From Dechloromonas sp. Dech2017 (GTDB lineage: Bacteria > Pseudomonadota > Gammaproteobacteria > Burkholderiales > Rhodocyclaceae), in NCBI GenBank assembly GCA_009469585.1, contig SSXW01000008.1, forward strand, positions 1 to 64,000: a stretch of DNA of 64,000 nt, read 5' to 3'. The notes under the pieces were generated by a model, which was not told the origin of the DNA, did not search any database, and saw only the letters and a program-made list of their open reading frames with translations. The position numbers and the translations under genes were made by a program. This document shows positions 36,833 to 45,835 of the stretch, piece after piece. The first letter of the stretch is position 1. Every line of letters begins with the position of its first letter.

Positions 36833-37776
36833 GAACAGTGGGCGAGCTTTTCCAGGATGGCGTCGGCGCCCTTGGCGCGCAGTTCGGCGGCCAGTTGCAG
36901 GCCGAGCGCCTCGTCGTCGGCGGCGCTCCGACCGAGCGGGCCGCGTACTTCGCCGCTGACCACTTCCTTGCCGTCGGCCGTGGCGACGAAGCCGCGCAGC
37001 CACAGCTGGCCGTTGTCGACGATGGCGTAGCCACCCAGCGGCACCTGGCAGGAGCCGCCCAGGGCGCGCGAGAAGGCGCGCTCGGCGCGCACGCAGCTGG
37101 CCGTCTCGGGGTCATTGAGGGGAGCGACGACTTCGCCCATCGCCGCATCGCCATCGACCAGCTCGATGCCCAGCGCGCCCTGGCCGGGGGCCGGCAGCGA
37201 CTGTTCGGCGGTCAACACCGATTTGATGCGATTTTCCATGCCCAGGCGGATCAGGCCGGCGGCGGCCAGGATGATGGCGTCGTAGTCGCCGGCGTCGAGC
37301 TTCTTCAGGCGGGTGTCGAGGTTGCCGCGCAGGCTCTTGATGACCAGCTGCGGGTACTTGGCGCGCAGGATGGATTCGCGGCGCAGGCTGGAGGTACCGA
37401 CGACGGCGCCGGCCGGCAGCGCGTCGAGGTCGGCGTAGTTGTTGGAGACGAAGGCGTCGCGCGGGTTTTCTCGGGCCGAGATGGCGGCCAGCACGAAGCC
37501 CTCGGGCATCACCATGGGCACGTCCTTCATCGAATGCACGGCGAGGTGGGCCTTGCCCTCCTGCATCGCCACTTCCAGTTCCTTGATGAACAGGCCCTTG
37601 CCGCCGATCTCGGCGAGCGGCCGGTCGAGGATCTGGTCACCCTTGGTGGTCATGCCGAGAATGACAACTTCGGCGCCGGGATTTAAACTCGATAAGCGAT
37701 CTCTAACGTGCACCGCCTGCCACATGGCCAGACGGGATTCGCGGGAGGCAATGACGATCTTGGAAGGACGGGACAT
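36829..37776 (-). CDS. hemC: Hydroxymethylbilane synthase (porphobilinogen deaminase)
   Basis: A 315-residue HemC joining four porphobilinogens into hydroxymethylbilane. '[13 protein letters not shown]' at the start, '[15 protein letters not shown]', 'VHSMKDVPM', '[11 protein letters not shown]', '[10 protein letters not shown]', and the dipyrromethane cofactor Cys in '[23 protein letters not shown]'. The ATG at 37776 starts the conserved protein; it overlaps on the opposite strand the ATG of the thioredoxin-like gene, leaving no separate promoter space. Confidence 0.96.
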   Translation of the reverse strand: MSRPSKIVIASRESRLAMWQAVHVRDRLSSLNPGAEVVILGMTTKGDQILDRPLAEIGGKGLFIKELEVAMQEGKAHLAVHSMKDVPMVMPEGFVLAAISARENPRDAFVSNNYADLDALPAGAVVGTSSLRRESILRAKYPQLVIKSLRGNLDTRLKKLDAGDYDAIILAAAGLIRLGMENRIKSVLTAEQSLPAPGQGALGIELVDGDAAMGEVVAPLNDPETASCVRAERAFSRALGGSCQVPLGGYAIVDNGQLWLRGFVATADGKEVVSGEVRGPLGRSAADDEALGLQLAAELRAKGADAILEKLAHCS

Positions 37777-38245
37777 GATGCGACGATGGGCTGGGCAGTT
37801 AGGAGGGCTGATTCTAGCATGCGCCCCGATGGCGGCTCTTGATGCATCCGAGCTTTTGCGCGCTGCCGACCTGCGCGCCGAGGCCGAGCAGGCGGCCCGC
37901 CGCGGGGTGCCGCTGATCGTCATCTACAGCCGTGACGACTGCAAGTTCTGCAAGACGGTCAAGCGCGACTATCTCGAGCCGCTGGCCGCCGGGCAAAAGG
38001 CTCCGCTAGTCCGCGAAATCAGCCAGGACCGCGACGCACCGCTCACCGATTTCCAGGGCCGGCCGACCACCCACGCCGCCTTCGCCACCGGCGAGAAGAT
38101 CAAGCTGGTGCCGGTCGTCGCCTTTTACGGCCCGAACGGCCGGCAACTGGCCGAGCCCATCGTCGGCGCCCGGCTGGCCGACTTCTACCAGAGCTACCTG
38201 GACGAGGCCATCGCCCTCTCGTCGCGCCAGCTGAAAAAGCCATGA
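37775..38245 (+). CDS. Exported thioredoxin-like protein
   Basis: A 156-residue protein with a short hydrophobic N-terminus (residues 8-22, '[16 protein letters not shown]', probable signal peptide) and a thioredoxin fold with '[17 protein letters not shown]' (C-x2-C) and '[16 protein letters not shown]'. It resembles periplasmic thioredoxin_2/SoxW-like proteins that reduce disulfides. ATG 37775 and 37778 are both possible. The start codon lies on top of the hemC start, divergently. The stop overlaps the methyltransferase start (ATGA). Confidence 0.72.
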   Translation: MMRRWAGQLGGLILACAPMAALDASELLRAADLRAEAEQAARRGVPLIVIYSRDDCKFCKTVKRDYLEPLAAGQKAPLVREISQDRDAPLTDFQGRPTTHAAFATGEKIKLVPVVAFYGPNGRQLAEPIVGARLADFYQSYLDEAIALSSRQLKKP

Positions 38246-38853
38246 ACGAGGCGATCAAGCCGCCCGAGCAGCGCCCGGAACACCCCGATTTCTGGTGCAA
38301 GCGCTTCGGCCAAGGCGTCACACCGTGGGACGCCGGCCGGGTGCCGGCCGCCTTCGCCGATTTCATCGCCCGCCAGCCGGCCCCGGAAAACACGTTGATC
38401 CCCGGCTGCGGCAGCGCCTGGGAGGCGGCCCACCTGGCGGGAAGAGGCTGGCCGGTGACAGCCCTCGATTTCTCGCCGACCGCCATCGCCGCCGCCCGGG
38501 AAATCATCGGCGACGACGCCGTCGACCTGCTCTGCGCCGACTTTTTCGATTTTCCGGTCACCACGCCTTATCGCCTGATCTACGAGCGCGCCTTCCTCTG
38601 CGCCCTGCCCCGCAAGCTGTGGGCAGCCTGGGGCCGGCGCGTCGCCGAGCTGCTGCCGCCCGGCGGCCGGCTGGCCGGCTATTTCTTCCTCTGCGACCAG
38701 GCCAAGGGGCCGCCCTTCGGCATCCTGCCCGAACAACTGGACGCCCTGCTCGCCGAGCATTTCGAATTGATCGAGGATGCCGCGGTGGACGATTCCTGCC
38801 CCGTCTTCGCCGGCCGCGAGCGCTGGCAGGTGTGGCGGCGGCGCCCCGCCTAG
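38242..38853 (+). CDS. TPMT-family SAM-dependent methyltransferase
   Basis: A 203-residue methyltransferase related to thiopurine methyltransferase. 'DFWCKRFGQGVTPWDAGRVP' and the SAM-binding 'TLIPGCGSAWEAAHLAGRGW' with 'ALDFSPTAI' are typical of the family (PF05724). Bacterial members methylate thiols, selenium or tellurium compounds; the substrate here is unknown. It converges with and overlaps the next gene by 4 bp (38850-38853). Confidence 0.82.
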   Translation: MNEAIKPPEQRPEHPDFWCKRFGQGVTPWDAGRVPAAFADFIARQPAPENTLIPGCGSAWEAAHLAGRGWPVTALDFSPTAIAAAREIIGDDAVDLLCADFFDFPVTTPYRLIYERAFLCALPRKLWAAWGRRVAELLPPGGRLAGYFFLCDQAKGPPFGILPEQLDALLAEHFELIEDAAVDDSCPVFAGRERWQVWRRRPA

Positions 38854-39548
38854 TTGATCAACAGGGCGCGCAGGCGGGCGACATCGGGAATCGCCACCTG
38901 TTTCTGGTCGACGTGGATCAGCCCCTGGTCGGAAAGGCTCTTCAGCAAGCGGGAAAAATGTTCCTGGGTCAGGCCGAGGCGCGAGGCGATGATCCCCTTG
39001 GCCATCCCCAGCCGCAGGTCGACGGCCGGGCTGGCGGCCTGCCCGGCCGGAATCTCGCCGAGCAGGAAGGCGACGACGCGCTGCACGCCGTTCTGGGCGG
39101 TGCACGATTCGATTTCGCAGAGCATGCGGTATTCGCGCGAGGCCAGGCCGAACAGCATCTTCAGCGACAGCTGACGGTCGGCTTCCAGTTCATCGACCAT
39201 GGCCTGGCGGGGAATCCGGATCACCCGGGCCTCGGTCATCGCCTGGGCGGTCATTGTGTAGGCAGTTTCGGCCAGGGCCTCGGCCTCGTCCACGCTGCTG
39301 CCGCGGCCGACAATGTCCAGGACTTTTTCGTGGCCGTTGGCCGACGAGAAAAACAGCTTCATGCGCCCGGAAGCCACCACGTGCATGCCCTGGCAGGGCT
39401 CGCCGGCGTTGAACAGGCAGTCGCCACGCGCCAGCCGGATGAGACGGCTGGTCGCCGCCAGGCGGGCCAGTTCGGCATCGGCCAGGCCGCCAAAGAGCGG
39501 CGACTCGGCGAGCAGGGCCCGGACGTCATTCGCTTGCGCACTGTGCAT
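38850..39548 (-). CDS. Crp/Fnr-family transcriptional regulator
   Basis: A 232-residue regulator: N-terminal cyclic-nucleotide-like domain ('FNAGEPCQGMHVVASGRMKLFFSSANGHEKVLDIVG'-type fold), dimer helix, and C-terminal Crp helix-turn-helix ('KGIIASRLGLTQEHFSRLLKSL'). It lacks the FNR iron-sulfur cysteine set, so it is closer to the Dnr/NnrR or haem/NO-sensing branch, though that is a guess. ATG 39548 has GGGAGAG upstream; the longer frame to 39593 is less likely. Confidence 0.85.
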   Translation of the reverse strand: MHSAQANDVRALLAESPLFGGLADAELARLAATSRLIRLARGDCLFNAGEPCQGMHVVASGRMKLFFSSANGHEKVLDIVGRGSSVDEAEALAETAYTMTAQAMTEARVIRIPRQAMVDELEADRQLSLKMLFGLASREYRMLCEIESCTAQNGVQRVVAFLLGEIPAGQAASPAVDLRLGMAKGIIASRLGLTQEHFSRLLKSLSDQGLIHVDQKQVAIPDVARLRALLIN

Positions 39549-39729
39549 GAACTCTCCCGGATGTCCCTTGATAGCGAGGGAACATTCAAACATGGATGGC
39601 CCTCCGGATCAAATGCTTTTGCCATTCCCGATGACGCCGACAAGGAAGCGACTGGCGCTCGCCGGCCATGACCGGGAGCGCTTTGACGTATCATCGAAGG
39701 CTTCCCCGAACGATCCTGCCGCCGCAAAA

Positions 39730-42336
39730 ATGAAAACCGATACCCCGCCCGCCGTTTATCTCAAGGACTACACCCCGCCCGCCTGGCTGGTCGACACCGT
39801 AGACCTCGACTTCGTCATCGCCGCCGGCGCCACCACGGTGACGGCGACCCTGGCCATGCGCCGCAACCCGGCCGTCGCCGCCCAGCCGCTGGTTCTCGAC
39901 GGCGAGGAACTGGAAACGCTGAGTGTCGCGGTCGACGGCAAAAAAGCGGCATTTTCCGAAACGCCGACGACGCTGACCCTGGCCCACCTGCCCGAGTCCT
40001 TCACGCTGCACACCGTGGTCCGCATCGACCCCGACCGCAACACCCGCCTGTCCGGCCTCTACCGCTCGCGCGACGGCTATTTCACGCAGTGCGAGGCGCA
40101 GGGCTTCCGGCGCATCACCTGGTTTCTCGACCGGCCGGACGTCATGGCGACCTACACGGTGACCCTGCACGCCGACCAGGCGCAATTCCCGGTGCTGCTC
40201 GCCAACGGCAACCCGGTGGCCAGCGGCGACGAGGCCGACGGCCGCCACTGGGCGCGCTGGGCCGACCCGTTCAGGAAGCCCTGCTACCTGTTCGCCGTCG
40301 TCGCCGGCCAGCTCGACGTGCTGCGCGACACTTTCCGCACCGCCTCCGGCCGCGACGTCCAGCTCGCCATCTACGTCGAACCCGGCAAGCTCGACCAGTG
40401 CCCGCACGCCATGGCGGCACTGCACAAATCGATGACCTGGGACGAGCAGCGTTTCGGCCTGGAATGCGACCTCGACCACTACATGATCGTCGCCGTCGGC
40501 GACTTCAACATGGGGGCGATGGAGAACAAGGGGCTCAACATCTTCAACACCAAGTATGTGCTGGCCCGGCCGGACGTCGCCACCGACACCGATTTCGAGA
40601 ACATCGACCGCGTCGTCGCCCACGAGTATTTCCACAACTGGACCGGCAACCGCGTCACCTGCCGCAACTGGTTCCAGCTGTCGCTGAAGGAAGGCCTGAC
40701 CGTCTTCCGCGACCAGGAGTTCGGCGCCGACCTGCACAACCGGCAGACCGCCCGCATCCGCGAGGTGCGCGGCCTGCGCGCCGCGCAGTTCCCCGAGGAT
40801 GCCGGGCCGATGGCCCACCCGGTGCGCCCGGAAAGCTTCGTCGAGATCAACAATTTCTACACGGCGACGGTTTATGAAAAGGGCGCCGAGGTCATCCGCA
40901 TGATCCAGACGCTGATCGGCCGCGACGCCTTCCGCGCCGGCATGGACGAATACTTCCGCCGCCACGACGGCCAGGCGGTGACCTGCGAGGACTTCGTGGC
41001 GGCGATGGCGGCGGCCTCGGGCTTCGACTTCGGGCAATTCATGCGCTGGTACCGGCAGCCGGGAACGCCGCAGGTGACGGTCGACGGCTTTTTCGACGCC
41101 GAATCGCAGACCTACACACTGACCTGCAGCCAGAGCAACGCGCGGGCCAGCGACGACGCGCCCTACCTGATCCCCATCCGCGTCGCGCTGTTCGCCGACG
41201 ACGGCCGGCTCGTCCCGGGCAGCGAGCGCCTGCTGCAACTGAGCGCCGCCAGCCAGTCCTTCTTCTTCAACGACGTCGCCGCCGAGCCGACCCCGTCGCT
41301 GCTGCGCGACTTCTCGGCGCCGGTCGTCCTCGACTTCGACTACACGCCGGAACAGCTGAGCCGGCTGCTCGCCCACGAGAGCGACCCGTTCAACGCCTGG
41401 GAGGCCGGCCAGCGCCTGGCCTCGACGCTGATCCTCGACGCCACCGCGGCCATCGCCGCCGGCCGCCAGCCGACCTGGCCGACCGGTTTCGTCGACGCCG
41501 CCCGCCGCCTGCTGCAGACCCAGGCCGAGCGCGGCGCCGCCTTCGTCGCCGAGGCCCTCACCCTGCCCGGCGAAACAACGCTGGCCGAATCGCTCGCCGT
41601 GGTCGATCCGGACGCCCTGCACGCCGCCCGCAACGGCCTGCGCCGCCACCTCGCCGAACAGCTGGAAGGCGAGTTCGCCGGGCTCTACGCCGGCCTCGCC
41701 GTCAGCGAGCCCTACGCCCCAAGCAGCGCCCAGGCCGGCCGCCGCGCCCTGCGCAACCTCTGCCTCTCTTATCTGCTCGAACTCGACACGCCGGCCGTCC
41801 GCCAACTGGCCCTGAACCAGTTCCGGTCGGCCGACAACATGACCGACCAGTTCGCGGCACTGGCCGGGCTGGCCAACGTCAATGCGGCCGCCTGCCCGGA
41901 ACGCGAACAGGCCCTGGCCGACTTCTACGCCCGCTGGCAGGACGAGGCGCTGGTCGTCGACAAGTGGCTGCAGGTGCAATCGACCAGCCGCCGCCCGGAC
42001 ACGCTGGCCACGGTCAAGGCGCTGACCGCCCACCCGGCCTTCGACGCCGGCAACCCGAACAAGATCTACGCGCTGATCCGCGCCTTCGGCGCCAACCTGG
42101 CGCGCTTCAACGCCGCCGACGGCAGCGGCTACGCCTTCATCGCCGACCAGGTGCTCGCCCTGCACGACCGTAACCCGCAGGTCGCCTCGCGCCTGGCCCG
42201 CTGCTTCGACCGCTGGCAGAAGTTCGACGCCGGCCGCCAGGCGCACGCCCGGGCCGCCCTCGAACGCATCCGCGACCACCAGGGCCTGGCCCGCGACGTG
42301 GCGGAAGTGGTCAGCCGGGCGCTGGGCGGCGCCTAG
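39730..42336 (+). CDS. pepN: Aminopeptidase N (M1 metallopeptidase)
   Basis: An 868-residue M1 aminopeptidase of the E. coli PepN type. Exopeptidase motif GAMEN at residues 262-266 and zinc motif HEYFH at 298-302 with the third ligand Glu about 20 residues later ('LKEGLTVFRDQEF'). It trims N-terminal residues from peptides in the cytoplasm. The start at 39730 puts 'VYLKDYTPPAWLVDTVDLDF' near residue 10 as expected. A GTCGAC-box lies 19 bp after its stop. Confidence 0.96.
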   Translation: MKTDTPPAVYLKDYTPPAWLVDTVDLDFVIAAGATTVTATLAMRRNPAVAAQPLVLDGEELETLSVAVDGKKAAFSETPTTLTLAHLPESFTLHTVVRIDPDRNTRLSGLYRSRDGYFTQCEAQGFRRITWFLDRPDVMATYTVTLHADQAQFPVLLANGNPVASGDEADGRHWARWADPFRKPCYLFAVVAGQLDVLRDTFRTASGRDVQLAIYVEPGKLDQCPHAMAALHKSMTWDEQRFGLECDLDHYMIVAVGDFNMGAMENKGLNIFNTKYVLARPDVATDTDFENIDRVVAHEYFHNWTGNRVTCRNWFQLSLKEGLTVFRDQEFGADLHNRQTARIREVRGLRAAQFPEDAGPMAHPVRPESFVEINNFYTATVYEKGAEVIRMIQTLIGRDAFRAGMDEYFRRHDGQAVTCEDFVAAMAAASGFDFGQFMRWYRQPGTPQVTVDGFFDAESQTYTLTCSQSNARASDDAPYLIPIRVALFADDGRLVPGSERLLQLSAASQSFFFNDVAAEPTPSLLRDFSAPVVLDFDYTPEQLSRLLAHESDPFNAWEAGQRLASTLILDATAAIAAGRQPTWPTGFVDAARRLLQTQAERGAAFVAEALTLPGETTLAESLAVVDPDALHAARNGLRRHLAEQLEGEFAGLYAGLAVSEPYAPSSAQAGRRALRNLCLSYLLELDTPAVRQLALNQFRSADNMTDQFAALAGLANVNAAACPEREQALADFYARWQDEALVVDKWLQVQSTSRRPDTLATVKALTAHPAFDAGNPNKIYALIRAFGANLARFNAADGSGYAFIADQVLALHDRNPQVASRLARCFDRWQKFDAGRQAHARAALERIRDHQGLARDVAEVVSRALGGA

Positions 42337-42354
42337 GCACGGCAGCCGGGCAGC

Positions 42355-42396
42355 GCTGCGGTCGACGGGAAAAAACGGCCAAATTCAAAATCCGCC
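42355..42396 (-). repeat. GTCGAC-box dispersed repeat in the pepN/ggpPS convergent gap
   Basis: On the minus strand: GGATTTTGAATTTGGCCG followed by TTTTTTCCCGTCGACCGCAG. It occupies about half of the 86-bp gap between two converging genes. Confidence 0.85.
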
Positions 42397-42422
42397 GCCG
42401 GCCCGGCCGCTCGCCCACCGCC

Positions 42423-44657
42423 TCAGGCCGGGCGCACGCCGCGGATGGCCTCGATGAACTCGCGCCCCCAGCGCCGGATGTCGTTGTGCTCGACGATCTC
42501 GTTGAGGCCGCGCAGCCGCCATTCGGCCTCGCCGGCATCCATGTCGATGGCCTGGCGCAGGCGGTCGCGCAGGTCGGCCGGGTCGTGCGGATTGGTCAGC
42601 ACGGCGCCGTGCAGTTCGGCCGCCGCCCCGGCGAACTCGGAGAGCAGCAGGACGCCGCGCCCGTCGACCAGGCCCTGGGTGGCGACGTATTCCTTGCACA
42701 CCAGGTTGAGACCGTCGCGCAGCGGGGTGATCCAGCAGATGTCGGACTCGGCGTACCAGGCGACCACCTCCTCGAAGGGCAGGGCGCGGAAGAAGAAGCG
42801 AATCGGCGTCCACCCGACCTCGGCGTATTGCCCGTTGACCCGGCCGACGGCCTGCTCAATCTGCACCTGCAGATCGTCGTAGATGGTCATTTCCTTGGCG
42901 GCCGGCACGCAGACGACGGCCAGCGACACCGTGCCGCGCAGTTCCGGCGCCTTTTCCAGCAGGTCGCCGAAGGCGCGGATCTTTTCCAGCGTGCCCTTGG
43001 TGTAGTCGAGGCGCTCGACCGACAGCACCAGGCGCTTGCCGGCGAACTCGCGGCGGATCGCCTGGCGCCGGGCTTCAGTCTTGGCATGGGCCAGGGCGGC
43101 CCGCACGCGGTCGAGGTCGAGGCCGACCGGGTGGGCGCCGAGGCCGATCTGCCGGCCATGGACGGCGATCTGCGTGGTCATCGCATCGAGCCCGACGGCG
43201 CAGCCGTAGCTCAGGAAGCGCGGCGCGCAGGCCCGGCGCTCGACGATGTCGATGGGCGCCACGCCGCGCGCCACGTCGACGAAATTCTCGGGCTGGCGCG
43301 GGATGTGGAAGCCGATGTAGTCGCACATGAGCAGGCTGCCGACGATCTCGCGCCGCCAGGGCAGGACGTTGAAGACGTCGGCCGACGGGAAATAGGTGTG
43401 GTGGAAGAAGGCGATCTTCAGGTCGGGGCGCAGTTCGCGCAGCGCCGCCGGGACCATCCACAGGTTGTAGTCGTGCAGCCAGACGGTAGCCCCGATGGCC
43501 GCCTCGGCCGCCGTTCTTTCGGCGAATTTGCGGTTGACCGCGAGGAAGACCTGCCAGTCCGCCTCGCGGAACACCGCCCGTTCCCAGAAGGTGTGCAGGG
43601 TAGGCCAGAAGGCTTCCTTGGAGAAACGCTTGTAGAAGACGTCGACCTCGTCCTTGCTGAGTGCGACGCGGGCCGCCACCAGGCCGGGATAGGCCTTGGC
43701 GTCGACCGTGGTGCGGGCGACGAAGGGCCCGTCCACGGCCTCGTCGTGGATGCTCCACGCCACCCAGGAGCCGCGCTGCTCGCCAGCGAAGAAGGAGAGC
43801 AGGGTCGGGATGATGCCGTTCGGCGATTTCGGCCGGCGATGCACGATGCGGCCGTTGATGCGCTGCTCCTCGTAGGGCAGCCGGTGATAGACCATGACCA
43901 GGTCGGACTGGCCGACTTCGCCGCCCTCGGGCGGCCGGGGCAGGCAGTCCTCGGCGAGCAGGCCGAAATGCACGATGGCCTGCAGGATGCCGCCGCAGCC
44001 GGCGTCGCTCGCCTGCAGCACGCGGTCCTGGCCGTCCGTCGCGGCGAGCAGGGCCGGCTCGGATTCGCCGACGCAGACGCCCTTGAAGCCGGCCTCGTAC
44101 ATCGACAGGTCGTTCAGCGTGTCGCCGGCGACCAGCACCTGCCCGCCATCGACGCCAAGGTGGTCGACCAGCGCCCGCAGCGTCGCCCCCTTGTTGATGC
44201 CGGCCGGCAGGATGTCGAGGTAGCGGCTGGCCGAGTAGAGCACCTCGCAGCCGAGGGCCTGGGCCGCCTCGACCAGCTCCGGCGTCACCGCGTCGCCGTG
44301 GCAGAAATACGAGCAGCGGCGCTGCTGCGGCACTTCCTGCCGTTCGAGCAGGGCGAAGCCGGTCATCGCCTCGGCCACCGCCCGCTCACCCGGCCAGCGC
44401 CGGTCGATGTCGCCCTGCAGCGGCTGCACCGGGCGCAGGCTGCCGCCTTCGACGACGGTGCCGCCGACGTCGCAGATGATGTAGTCGGGCACCGGCACCG
44501 CCGGATCGGAGAGGATGGGCATCACCGCCTCCAGGCCACGCCCGGTGACGAAGACGAGCTGGATGTCCTGGTTGTCGGCGACGAGTTGATAAAGGTTCTG
44601 GCGATGCTCGGCCAGCCCGCCGAGAAAAGTTCCGTCGAGATCGGTTGCTAGTAGCAC
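42423..44657 (-). CDS. ggpPS: Bifunctional glucosylglycerol-phosphate synthase/phosphatase
   Basis: A 744-residue fusion. Residues 1-250 form a HAD phosphatase ('ATDLDGTFLGG' with D6-x-D8, 'VFVTGRG', 'VAGDTLNDLSMYEAG'). The rest is a GT20 glycosyltransferase ('WLHDYNLWMVPAALRE', 'FHHTYFPSADVFNVLPWR', 'SVERLDYTKG', 'PLRDGLNLVCKEY'). The wording 'FHHTxFPSADVFNxLPWRxEIVGSLL' is that of glucosylglycerol-phosphate synthase rather than trehalose-phosphate synthase, where the text is 'FLHTPFPPPEVF'. Such fusions occur in Stenotrophomonas, Azotobacter and Pseudomonas and make the compatible solute glucosylglycerol. I chose GTG 44657, preceded by CAGGGAG at good spacing. A GgpPS role is inferred, trehalose-type activity not excluded. 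Confidence 0.8.
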   Translation of the reverse strand: MLLATDLDGTFLGGLAEHRQNLYQLVADNQDIQLVFVTGRGLEAVMPILSDPAVPVPDYIICDVGGTVVEGGSLRPVQPLQGDIDRRWPGERAVAEAMTGFALLERQEVPQQRRCSYFCHGDAVTPELVEAAQALGCEVLYSASRYLDILPAGINKGATLRALVDHLGVDGGQVLVAGDTLNDLSMYEAGFKGVCVGESEPALLAATDGQDRVLQASDAGCGGILQAIVHFGLLAEDCLPRPPEGGEVGQSDLVMVYHRLPYEEQRINGRIVHRRPKSPNGIIPTLLSFFAGEQRGSWVAWSIHDEAVDGPFVARTTVDAKAYPGLVAARVALSKDEVDVFYKRFSKEAFWPTLHTFWERAVFREADWQVFLAVNRKFAERTAAEAAIGATVWLHDYNLWMVPAALRELRPDLKIAFFHHTYFPSADVFNVLPWRREIVGSLLMCDYIGFHIPRQPENFVDVARGVAPIDIVERRACAPRFLSYGCAVGLDAMTTQIAVHGRQIGLGAHPVGLDLDRVRAALAHAKTEARRQAIRREFAGKRLVLSVERLDYTKGTLEKIRAFGDLLEKAPELRGTVSLAVVCVPAAKEMTIYDDLQVQIEQAVGRVNGQYAEVGWTPIRFFFRALPFEEVVAWYAESDICWITPLRDGLNLVCKEYVATQGLVDGRGVLLLSEFAGAAAELHGAVLTNPHDPADLRDRLRQAIDMDAGEAEWRLRGLNEIVEHNDIRRWGREFIEAIRGVRPA

Positions 44658-44872
44658 GGGTAACTCCCTGATGCCCCTTACGTCGCCGCGGGCGGCTGGA
44701 CATCCTGTCGGGGCGCAGCCCCGCATCAATGAATTGGATAAATATTTAAATTTATCGTCGAGTGCCTACAGCATAGCAATTTATTGCATTGATTTCAAAT
44801 GTGATTTTTATTCAGTATAATGCAATGACGCGATTTATCCGTTAATTATTAAATGAATAATCAAAGGAAAAC
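44658..44872. promoter_or_regulatory. AT-rich divergent promoter region, ggpPS and mscS
   Basis: This 215-bp gap is the most AT-rich part of the window between about 44735 and 44870. For the mscS side, TTCAAA (44794-44799), 16 bp and TATAAT (44816-44821) form a plausible promoter. Both genes answer osmotic change, so a shared regulatory region is likely. No protein is encoded. Confidence 0.6.
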
Positions 44873-45733
44873 ATGACCGAACTCCCGACCGAAACCCTCA
44901 CCCAACTACTCAACGACTTCGCCACGCCCTTGCGCATCGTGCTCATCGCCGGCCTCGGCATCCTGCTCCAGGCCGCCATCCAGCGCCTGATGCCGCGCTT
45001 TCGCGAAAGCATCGCCAGCCGCCAGGAAACCCAGGAGGGCATGCAGCGCGTGCGCACCCTGTCGCGCGTGCTGCGCTACGCCCTGACCGTCGCGGTGACC
45101 ATCGTCACCGGCCTGCTCATCCTCGGCGAATTCGGCATCTCGGTAGCACCGCTGCTCGGGGCCGCCGGCGTCGCCGGCATCGCCATCGGCTTCGGCGCGC
45201 AAAGCCTGGTCAAGGACTATTTCACCGGCTTCTTCCTGCTCCTCGAAAACCAGATCCGCATCGGCGACGTCATCCAGGCCGCCGACAAGACCGGCGTCGT
45301 CGAGGAGCTGACCCTGCGCTACCTGCGCCTGCGCGACTACGCCGGCAACGTCTATTACGTGCCGAACGGCCAGATCACCGTGGTCACCAACATGAGCGCC
45401 GGCTACGCCTACGCCGTGATCGACCTCGGCGTCGCCTACGGCGAGGACGTGGACCGGGTGATCGCCACCATGCAGGAGGTCGGCAGCGCCCTGCGCCAGG
45501 ACACCCGCTTCGGGCCGAAGATCCTCGACGACCTGGAAATCGCCGGCGTCGACCAGTGGGCCGACTCGGCCGTCGTCATCCGCTGCCGCTTCCGGGTGGC
45601 CCCCGGCGAGCAATGGTCGGTGCGCCGCCAATACCTGCGCCAGGCCAAGGCCGCCTTCGACCGCGCCGGCATCGAGATCCCCTTCCCCCACGTCAAGATC
45701 GTCGCCCCCGAGGCGCTGCCGACGACGGCCTGA
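44873..45733 (+). CDS. mscS: Small-conductance mechanosensitive channel (MscS family)
   Basis: A 286-residue MscS channel: three N-terminal helices, the pore helix 'GAAGVAGIAIGFGAQSLVKDYFTGFFLL', the beta domain ('ENQIRIGDVIQ') and C-terminal alpha/beta domain. MscS opens when turgor rises after dilution and lets solutes out. It is divergent from ggpPS, so solute production and release are neighbours. AAAGGAAA precedes the ATG. Confidence 0.93.
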   Translation: MTELPTETLTQLLNDFATPLRIVLIAGLGILLQAAIQRLMPRFRESIASRQETQEGMQRVRTLSRVLRYALTVAVTIVTGLLILGEFGISVAPLLGAAGVAGIAIGFGAQSLVKDYFTGFFLLLENQIRIGDVIQAADKTGVVEELTLRYLRLRDYAGNVYYVPNGQITVVTNMSAGYAYAVIDLGVAYGEDVDRVIATMQEVGSALRQDTRFGPKILDDLEIAGVDQWADSAVVIRCRFRVAPGEQWSVRRQYLRQAKAAFDRAGIEIPFPHVKIVAPEALPTTA

Positions 45734-45748
45734 GCATTCCCCGGCCGA

Positions 45749-45792
45749 ATCCCGCGGTCGACGGGAAAAACGGGCAAAAATCGAAATCCCGA
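45749..45792 (-). repeat. GTCGAC-box dispersed repeat in the mscS/response-regulator convergent gap
   Basis: On the minus strand: GGGATTTCGATTTTTGCCC followed by GTTTTTCCCGTCGACCGCGG. It begins 16 bp after the mscS stop. Confidence 0.85.
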
Positions 45793-45835
45793 CCGATTTC
45801 GGCGCCAGGCCGAAGCACCCGCGGCCGCGGTGCGC

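Noticed and set aside
39691-42279. An 862-codon frame antisense to pepN
   Set aside because: Same type of GC-rich shadow; pepN is unambiguous.
43525-43552. GCGGTTGACCGCGAGG in the ggpPS gene
   Set aside because: It encodes the conserved 'LAVNRKFAE' of the GT20 family; no convincing T-rich half.
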